Positions 59,015-64,000 of a stretch of 64,000 bases of DNA are shown here, piece by piece. The stretch lies in contig NZ_JAFNJU010000002.1 in the NCBI RefSeq assembly GCF_017368455.1, forward strand, positions 293,177 to 357,176, read 5' to 3'. The stretch comes from Proteiniclasticum aestuarii. Its GTDB lineage: Bacteria > Bacillota > Clostridia > Clostridiales > Clostridiaceae. The notes below the pieces were generated by a model, which did not search any database, was not told the DNA's origin, and was given only the letters and a program-made list of their open reading frames with translations. Both the position numbers and the translations under genes were made by a program. Every line of letters starts with the position of its first letter. The stretch's first letter is position 1.

Positions 59015-60412
59015 TTATGCTCCTTGTGAAAGTCTGAGGGTGATTTTCGTTCCCTCGTCCACTTCACTTTCAATAATCAGTTCCCCCCCGTGAAGAAGGG
59101 CGATTTCATCACAGATGGAAAGACCGATTCCATTGGACGAACTCGACGTCTTTCCTTTGTAGAATTTTTCCTTCACATTCTTGATATCTGTTTGGGATAT
59201 GCCGGTTCCATTGTCTTCCACAATGAAATCCACACCCCCTCGATGCCGGTTCATGCGCACTGAAATCTCGCCTTCGCCTTCTTTCGTGAATTTGAAGGAA
59301 TTATCCAGAAGATTGATGAAGACCTGCTTCAGTCTGTTGATGTCTGCATAGATGGTGCCCATGTCTTCCTCTTTCTCTATGATGAGCTTCTTCTTCTCCC
59401 GGTTGGCACGATTCTCCATATGATGCTGAAGGAAGTCGAAGAGCGCTCGTACATCGATGTCTTCCTTCTCCAGTGCGATTTTTCCGGAAACAAATTTCGA
59501 AAAATCAAGCAGTTCATCCACCATGCTCTTCAGCCGGTCGCTTTCATTGGAAATGATGTCCAGCCCCTGCTCCAGAAGGGCATAATCCGTGGAAGGATCC
59601 TTCAGGGTCACAGCCCATCCCTTGATGGAGGTAAGGGGCGTTCTCAGTTCATGGGACACGGAAGAGATGAAATCATTTTTCAGCTCCTCTTTCTTCTTGA
59701 TTTCACTAGCCATGTGGTTGAGAGTATCGGAAAGCTTTCCGATCTCGTCCTCGTGCATCTTCACACTGACCACATTGTAGTTGCCCGTTGCCATGATTTC
59801 CGCAGTCTTCGTCAGTTTTTCGATGGGCCGGATGAATCTCATGCCCAGAATATTGCTGATGAAAGTGGATATGATGATCACGGCAACGCCGAAGATCACA
59901 AAGTTCATGATGATGACGCTCATGGAGCTTTCCACACCTCTCAGTGAAGTGATGAAGCGAAGTATGCCCACAATCTCATTGTTGCTGTAGAGGGGTTTTG
60001 ACACCGCCATGAGTTTTTCTCCTGTGACCGCGTGGGTGTATATGGTGGATCCGCTGCTGCCTGAGAGCGCAAGCTGGACATCATCTGCCTCCAGAACGCC
60101 TTCTGGTCTGTTGCCGGTGGAATCCAGAAGCACGTTACCTTCCAGACTGATGATCTGCACCATGGCACTGGATTGTCTCCAGAAGGCATCTTCATCATTG
60201 GCCACATTCTGCTCCAGCGTATCATCCGCATAGTATCTGGAATAGGTGTCTGTCGCCACGGAAAGCTGATTGTACAAGGTATCTCTCACATTGCTGTTGA
60301 AATAGGACCGAAGCACACTGGCTAAGGCAATATCTGTAATGACCAGAGTCACGATGATGATGATCAGATAGCTTATGGCGAGTCTGGATTTCAGACTGTT
60401 TCTAAACCTCAT
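59015..60412 (-). CDS. Sensor histidine kinase
   Basis: 465 residues. Transmembrane helix 1 (about 11-33), extracellular sensor region (about 35-160), helix 2 (about 166-188), HAMP (about 190-240), HisKA with phospho-His in SSVSHELRTPLTSIKGW (about 256), HATPase with LDNSFKFTKEGEG (N box), VEDNGTGIS (G1) and SSNGIGLSI (G2). The kinase-regulator-lipoprotein order recalls WalKR/YycFG with accessory proteins, but this kinase has no PAS domain. Presumably phosphorylates the response regulator encoded 33 bp upstream. Confidence 0.93.
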   Translation of the reverse strand: MRFRNSLKSRLAISYLIIIIVTLVITDIALASVLRSYFNSNVRDTLYNQLSVATDTYSRYYADDTLEQNVANDEDAFWRQSSAMVQIISLEGNVLLDSTGNRPEGVLEADDVQLALSGSSGSTIYTHAVTGEKLMAVSKPLYSNNEIVGILRFITSLRGVESSMSVIIMNFVIFGVAVIIISTFISNILGMRFIRPIEKLTKTAEIMATGNYNVVSVKMHEDEIGKLSDTLNHMASEIKKKEELKNDFISSVSHELRTPLTSIKGWAVTLKDPSTDYALLEQGLDIISNESDRLKSMVDELLDFSKFVSGKIALEKEDIDVRALFDFLQHHMENRANREKKKLIIEKEEDMGTIYADINRLKQVFINLLDNSFKFTKEGEGEISVRMNRHRGGVDFIVEDNGTGISQTDIKNVKEKFYKGKTSSSSNGIGLSICDEIALLHGGELIIESEVDEGTKITLRLSQGA

Positions 60413-60445
60413 GGCACGTTCCTTTCCCCTTTCCTTTTCTTGTCT

Positions 60446-61135
60446 CTACTCTTTCCCCCACCTGTAGCCGGTTCCCCATACCGTTTCTATGTACCGAGGC
60501 TCAGAGGGATTGTCCTCGATCTTTGCTCTCAGCCTTCTCATATTCACATCCACGATTTTGGGATCTCCTATGAAGTCATAGCCCCATACCAGATTCAGCA
60601 GTTCGTCTCTGGAGAACGCCTTTCCTTCATTTTCAAGGAAGATCTTCATGATCGCAAACTCCTTGGGCGTCAGCTCGATGTATTCCTCCCCTTTCTTCAG
60701 AGTCTGGGAATACTTGTCCATGGTGAAGACCCGGCTTACCAGAAGCTTTCCTTCTTCTCCGATGCCTTTGGCATCCTCCAGCCTTCGGATCAATGCTTTT
60801 GTTCTCAGAATGAACTCCGTGGGATTGAACGGCTTCACCACATAGTCGTCCGCACCATGTTCCAGTCCTGAGATCTTATCCAGGTCCTGTCCTTTGGCTG
60901 TGAGCATGATGATGCCGATGTTCGGATGGGTTTCTCTCAGTCTTCTGCAGACCTCAAATCCGTCAATACCCGGAAGCATCACATCCAGTACGGCCACATG
61001 GGGTTTTTCCAGTTCAGTCAGTCTCAGGGCTTCTTCCCCGCTTCCCGCTTCTATGACGGAAAACCCATTTCGCTCGAAATTGATTTTCAGGAACGCTCTG
61101 ATACTGGATTCATCTTCACATATAAGTATCTTCAT
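60446..61135 (-). CDS. OmpR-family response regulator
   Basis: 229 residues. Receiver domain with acidic pocket CEDESSIR, phospho-Asp in VLDVMLPGID (about 51), Thr in MLTAKG and Lys in VKPFNP; C-terminal winged helix with LTPKEFAIMKIFLENEGKAF and VDVNMRRLRAKIED, IETVWGTGYRW. Start MKILICEDESSIRAF follows AGGGAAGGTG; three upstream residues in the open frame lack a ribosome site. Its OmpR-type wing would bind direct repeats with about 11-bp period. Confidence 0.93.
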   Translation of the reverse strand: MKILICEDESSIRAFLKINFERNGFSVIEAGSGEEALRLTELEKPHVAVLDVMLPGIDGFEVCRRLRETHPNIGIIMLTAKGQDLDKISGLEHGADDYVVKPFNPTEFILRTKALIRRLEDAKGIGEEGKLLVSRVFTMDKYSQTLKKGEEYIELTPKEFAIMKIFLENEGKAFSRDELLNLVWGYDFIGDPKIVDVNMRRLRAKIEDNPSEPRYIETVWGTGYRWGKE

Positions 61136-61187
61136 AAAGTTCACCTTCCCTTTCTTTCCGTTCTCTTTTCTGCACCTGTAATTGCAT

Positions 61188-62153
61188 CTATTTCAGGATA
61201 CCAAAGCTGTATCCTTCCTCTCTCAGTGTATCAATGATCAGTGGCAGAGACTCTGTGGTCATTTCCTTGTTCTCCGCATCATGCATAAGGACTACGATCA
61301 CATCCTTCACATTGGTGTATACAAGAGATTCCATGACAAAAGCCGCCAGGGCTTCCGGATCTTTGGGTCTTCTTGCTGTAGGCTCTGAGTCTCCATTCAT
61401 GGCGTTCCAGTCGATGTACTCTATGCCATCTTCCTGCAGGGCTGCATCCGCCTCTTCAATGCCTTTCCAGCTCATATGACCGCCAGGATATCTCACCACA
61501 TGGGACTTGAAATCCTCTCTTCCTGTCACTTCTCTGATCTTGTCCTGGAGACGCTCCATTTCTTCCTTGATGAACACCTTGTCTGCCGTATTCCCCGGAT
61601 AGAGCTTCTCATAGACATGGGTGTAGCTGTGCAGGGCAATGGCACTTCCTTCCTCCAGGATCCGATTCAGCACATCGCCTGAAGAATTGCTGTTTTCAAT
61701 GCTTGTACCGATGGTGAAGAAGGTTGCTGAAGCATCCTTTTCCTTCAGGATATCCAGTATCCTTCCTGTGTTCTGGGGACTGGGACCATCATCAAAGGTC
61801 AGAAAGGCGATCTTCTCTCCCTCATAGGCCTCCACCCCGGTGATCCAGTTTCTCACATCCCTGGTGCTGTAGGCATAGTCAGAAGCCTCGTGGATATGGT
61901 TGGAATTCTCCACCAGGTCCTCGGGGTTCACTTCAATGACTTCAGGAACTGGTTCCTCTTCCGCTTCCGGTTCCACCACGATGGGTGTTTTCGATGTGAA
62001 CTTGTCTTCCCCTATAAGCTTGTAGATCGTCAGGCCTAAAGCCGTTCCGATGACAAGCACAAGCAGGACGGTGATCAGGATCCCCTTTGATTTCTTCTGG
62101 GATCTGTAATACGTCCCTCCGCTGTTATCGAATATATTGTTCTTTCTTTTCAT
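61188..62153 (-). CDS. Polysaccharide deacetylase (NodB homology), membrane-anchored
   Basis: 321 residues. One N-terminal transmembrane helix (about 24-44), Pro/Glu-rich linker (EPEAEEEPVPEVIEVNPEDL), and a NodB domain (about 110-310): FLTFDDGPSP (motif 1 Asp-Asp), ALHSYTH (metal His), RYPGG (motif 3), YIDWN and VVLMHD (motifs 4-5). Would deacetylate peptidoglycan or another amino-sugar polymer. GGAGGAATT precedes ATG. It heads the deacetylase-regulator-kinase-lipoprotein unit, 52 bp before the regulator. Confidence 0.92.
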   Translation of the reverse strand: MKRKNNIFDNSGGTYYRSQKKSKGILITVLLVLVIGTALGLTIYKLIGEDKFTSKTPIVVEPEAEEEPVPEVIEVNPEDLVENSNHIHEASDYAYSTRDVRNWITGVEAYEGEKIAFLTFDDGPSPQNTGRILDILKEKDASATFFTIGTSIENSNSSGDVLNRILEEGSAIALHSYTHVYEKLYPGNTADKVFIKEEMERLQDKIREVTGREDFKSHVVRYPGGHMSWKGIEEADAALQEDGIEYIDWNAMNGDSEPTARRPKDPEALAAFVMESLVYTNVKDVIVVLMHDAENKEMTTESLPLIIDTLREEGYSFGILK

Positions 62154-62230
62154 AATTCCTCCGGTTCATCTTATATCCATTGTATGAAATATCATCTTTC
62201 ATTTTGTTACAAAGCAGATTCATTTGCATG

Positions 62231-62254
62231 AATGGTATCCATATACATACCATT
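62231..62254. promoter_or_regulatory. Dyad upstream of the deacetylase operon
   Basis: AATGGTA and TACCATT, perfect 7-bp arms with 10-nt spacer, near the likely transcription start of the minus-strand operon. A third ATGGTA follows directly. Confidence 0.4.
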
Positions 62255-62404
62255 ACTATTTTACCATAGAATCCTGCCCATTTGATTCATGTTCTCTCTC
62301 TTGCATGGGTTATCACAATTTGATTATATAGCAGAAAGCTAAGTATATTCTACGACTGTTCTTAACCTTTACAAGATGTTCACCTGCCTGATGCATTAAC
62401 GGAA

Positions 62405-62433
62405 TTGCATTCTGCAGGGATTAATTGTAGAAT
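62405..62433 (+). promoter_or_regulatory. crr promoter
   Basis: TTGCAT, 17-bp spacer, TAGAAT, leaving a leader of about 80 nt. Confidence 0.65.
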
Positions 62434-62450
62434 TAGATAAATAGACCCTT

Positions 62451-62493
62451 CACTTTTCATCCGGTATCATTCTGATGAACTGCCAGAAAAGTG
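62451..62493 (+). promoter_or_regulatory. Leader stem-loop of crr
   Basis: CACTTTTC (62451-62458) pairs perfectly with GAAAAGTG (62486-62493), with internal partial pairing. It ends 10 nt before the ribosome site; no T-run, so not a terminator. Confidence 0.4.
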
Positions 62494-62517
62494 ATCAATT
62501 TTAGAGGAGTGAATAAA

Positions 62518-62997
62518 ATGTTTGGAATGTTCAAGAAAGAAGGCGCAATCGCTGCACCTGTATCAGGAAAGACTATAGATATCAAAGATGTGCCAGATGC
62601 AGTCTTTGCTGAGAAAATGGCGGGCGACGGTCTGGCCATCGACCCCACCGGAGACACCTTCGTGGCACCTGCTGATGGTGAGCTGACGATGCTGTTCGGT
62701 ACAAAGCACGCCTTCGGCATGACACTGGACAAAGGCGTACAGATTCTGGTTCATATCGGACTGGATACAGTATCCTTAAACGGTGAGGGATTCACCGCCA
62801 TGAAAGAGCAGGGTGATAAAGTCAAGAAAGGAGACCCCATCGTTAAGATCGATCGTGAGCTCATCACATCCAAAGGGTTCTCCCTGATCACGCCTGTGAT
62901 CTTCACCGACATGGATGTCTTGAAGAGCTTCGAACCCCATGTGGGCATCGATGTGGAAGCCGGTGAAACAACCGTATTGACCTATAAAGCGAAATAG
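62518..62997 (+). CDS. crr: PTS glucose-type EIIA component
   Basis: 159 residues. EIIA-Glc fold: MFGMFKKEGAIAAPVSGKT, VFAEKMAGDGLAIDP, ADGELTMLFGTKHAFGMTL, and ILVHIGLDTVSL with the phosphorylated His. Free-standing rather than fused to an EIICB. Start follows AGAGGAGTGAATAAA. It takes phosphate from HPr and passes it to one or more sugar permeases, none of which is near. Leader contains a stem-loop. Bidirectional terminator at 63009-63048. Confidence 0.95.
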   Translation: MFGMFKKEGAIAAPVSGKTIDIKDVPDAVFAEKMAGDGLAIDPTGDTFVAPADGELTMLFGTKHAFGMTLDKGVQILVHIGLDTVSLNGEGFTAMKEQGDKVKKGDPIVKIDRELITSKGFSLITPVIFTDMDVLKSFEPHVGIDVEAGETTVLTYKAK

Positions 62998-63008
62998 CAT
63001 CAGATTCT

Positions 63009-63048
63009 AAAAAGAAGTTCATCATTTATTTTGATGAACTTCTTTTTC
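63009..63048. terminator. Bidirectional terminator
   Basis: Near-perfect stem AAAAAGAAGTTCATCA/TTGATGAACTTCTTTTT between crr and the convergent acetyltransferase gene. Confidence 0.93.
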
Positions 63049-63100
63049 CGTGTTTTCTGTTTTCGTACATAAAAAGCTTTGATTATGAATCGTAATGAAG

Positions 63101-63532
63101 TCAGAGATTGAAAAAGTAAGTAATATCGTCATCATGCGCGGATTCTCCACCGACTGACTCATATAAAGCACAAGCAGCTCGATTGGATTTTTCTGTAACA
63201 AGAAAAAGTCTGCATACACCAGTAAGTTTGCACAATGACTTCACTCCACATAATATTTCTTTCCCAACACCTTGTCGCTGAAATTCAGGAAGTACGCTGA
63301 CTTCATGGATATACAGCATATTTCCTATATTATTCAATCTATTGAGTTCGTAACCATAAGCAAACCCGATCACTCTATTATTTTCAATACAGGCAAAAAT
63401 GAGGCACATAGGATTCGCTAAAAACAGACGCGCATTTTCTTCGCAAATGAAATCACTGCGAAAATCCCCCTCCATCTGACGGACTAAATCCAAATCGCTA
63501 ATGCCCAGTTTTCGATAGATCCTTCTATCCAT
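63101..63532 (-). CDS. GNAT-family acetyltransferase
   Basis: 143 residues. GNAT fold with IHEVSVLPEFQRQGVGKEIL (acetyl-CoA loop Q/RxxGxG/A about 82-92) and ALYESVGGESAHDDD near the C-terminus. The strand order and NMLYIHEVSVLPEFQRQGV and LYESVGG pattern resembles the AAC(3)-I aminoglycoside acetyltransferase group, but substrate cannot be told. Composition about 40 percent G+C by eye, lower than the about 50-60 percent of neighbours, so transfer is possible. It lies next to the rRNA operon end. No clear ribosome site was checked beyond the ATG. Confidence 0.8.
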   Translation of the reverse strand: MDRRIYRKLGISDLDLVRQMEGDFRSDFICEENARLFLANPMCLIFACIENNRVIGFAYGYELNRLNNIGNMLYIHEVSVLPEFQRQGVGKEILCGVKSLCKLTGVCRLFLVTEKSNRAACALYESVGGESAHDDDITYFFNL

Positions 63533-63672
63533 ACCACACCATCCTAATCAGAATATGAAATAAGCCATTCACTCTATACAACAAAAGTATTATTACGTAT
63601 CAATCTATAGTGATAATTATACTATATCTCCAAATGACATTCTATTTTCGATTAAAGATTTTAGACAGCGCA

Positions 63673-63705
63673 AATAAAAAAGCCCCAAGCTTGCGCTTGG
63701 AGCCG
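63673..63705 (-). terminator. rRNA operon terminator
   Basis: GGCTCCAAGC-GCAA-GCTTGGGGC stem just downstream of 5S rRNA, followed on the minus strand by TTTTTTATTTG. Confidence 0.88.
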
Positions 63706-63709
63706 TGTA

Positions 63710-63826
63710 ACTGGCGACGACCTACTTTCCCACAGGGCCTCCCCTGCAGTATCATGGGCTCTAAAAGGCTTAACCGTCGTGTTCGGAATGGGAACGGGTG
63801 TAACCCTTATAGATATAGACACCAGA
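63710..63826 (-). rRNA. rrf: 5S ribosomal RNA
   Basis: Minus-strand sequence opens TCTGGTGTCTATATCTATAA and holds ACACCCGTTCCCATTCCGAA (loop B/C), ACGGTTAAGCC and AAGTAGGTCGTCGCCAG. Boundaries are within a few bases. About 117 nt. Last gene of the rRNA operon; ends before a strong terminator. Confidence 0.95.
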
Positions 63827-63894
63827 TTGAAGAAAACATGTTCCTTCAAAACCGCATATGCGAAAGTAAAGAGTTTTCGTAACTTATTTTCTGA

Positions 63895-64000
63895 TTAAGC
63901 CCTCGATCTATTAGTATGAGTAAGCTGAATACATTGCTGCACTTACACCTCTCACCTATCAACCTCGTGTTCTTCAAGGGATCTTACTGACTTACGTCAT
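63895..64000 (-). rRNA. rrl: 23S ribosomal RNA, 3' end
   Basis: Minus strand shows GAGGTTGATAGGTGAGAGGT and ACTCATACTAATAGATCGAG then GGCTTAATC, the end of bacterial 23S rRNA. The gene continues past the right edge of the window. About 70 bp of spacer without a tRNA separates it from the 5S gene. Confidence 0.9.

Larger units (their letters stand above)
62154..62517. other. Divergent region between the deacetylase and crr genes
   Basis: Left: candidate minus-strand TAAAAT near 62258-62270 and the AATGGTA/TACCATT dyad (62231-62254). Right: crr promoter and leader stem-loop. Middle is AT-rich without an identifiable feature. Confidence 0.5.

Overview
The window looks like a chromosomal segment of a mid-G+C anaerobic Firmicute, most likely class Clostridia. 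The supporting signs are the tig-clpP-clpX-lon protease cluster, strong GGAGG ribosome binding sites, TTGACA-17-TATAAT promoters, many Rho-independent hairpins, a PPi-type phosphofructokinase, a flavodiiron protein with an iron-sulfur repair partner, the long clostridial form of urocanase, an ABC-F ATPase and an OmpR-family two-component system. I cannot name the genus from sequence alone. No phage, CRISPR array or intact insertion sequence is visible. The region is mostly housekeeping with small regulated cassettes.

Layout. 0-4 kb: proteostasis cluster on the minus strand (lon fragment, clpX, clpP, tig with a His-rich tail). 4-9.4 kb: minus-strand operon of alaX-type editing protein, NifS-type cysteine desulfurase, ThiI, a coupled 52-residue Cys-rich peptide, a membrane-anchored protein and a TIM-barrel isomerase. 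9.6-12.2 kb: PspC protein, phasin-like protein, UbiB/ABC1 kinase. 12.3-14.9 kb: two coupled XRE-TPR regulators. 15-20 kb: RNase HI, DUF1232 protein, rhomboid protease, oligoendopeptidase F. 20-24.7 kb: zinc-type ABC transporter, PPi-PFK and a Fur-family regulator; the transporter and regulator promoters carry related operator-like dyads. 24.9-29 kb: Lrp regulator, DUF305 protein, SH3-NlpC/P60 hydrolase, 23-residue hydrophobic peptide, DUF3810 protein. 29-36.5 kb: MFS/ArsR pair, ABC-F protein, YtrA-type GntR-ABC operon, small membrane protein. 36.7-38.6 kb: nitric-oxide/oxygen defence pair with an HcpR-like palindrome. 38.7-46.7 kb: methyltransferase, PadR/DUF2812 pair, HtrA protease, secreted flavinylated fumarate-reductase-like lipoprotein with a Rex-like site, alpha/beta-hydrolase-fold pseudoenzyme and TsaD. 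47-49.6 kb: RusA-zinc-ribbon protein and CapA-like protein. 49.8-54.9 kb: partial histidine-utilisation operon (hutU, ftcD, hutI, flavoprotein) with a cre-like site. 55-62.2 kb: LiaF-like protein, lipid kinase, and an envelope operon of polysaccharide deacetylase, response regulator, histidine kinase and lipoprotein. 62.5-64 kb: EIIA-Glc, a GNAT acetyltransferase, and the 3' end of an rRNA operon (23S end and 5S) on the minus strand.

The clearest biological logic lies in promoter-operator pairs that match the product they drive: HcpR-like with the NO-reductase pair, Rex-like with the fumarate-reductase-like protein, Zur-like with the zinc importer, YtrA, PadR and ArsR dyads with their own regulators, a cre-like roadblock at hut, and a WalR-like repeat at the wall hydrolase. 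The least explained items are the Cys-rich peptide coupled to ThiI, the coupled XRE-TPR pair, the RusA-zinc-ribbon fusion, the catalytically dead hydrolase next to tsaD, and the flavoprotein in the hut operon. I did not find a clear-cut new defence or mobile system.
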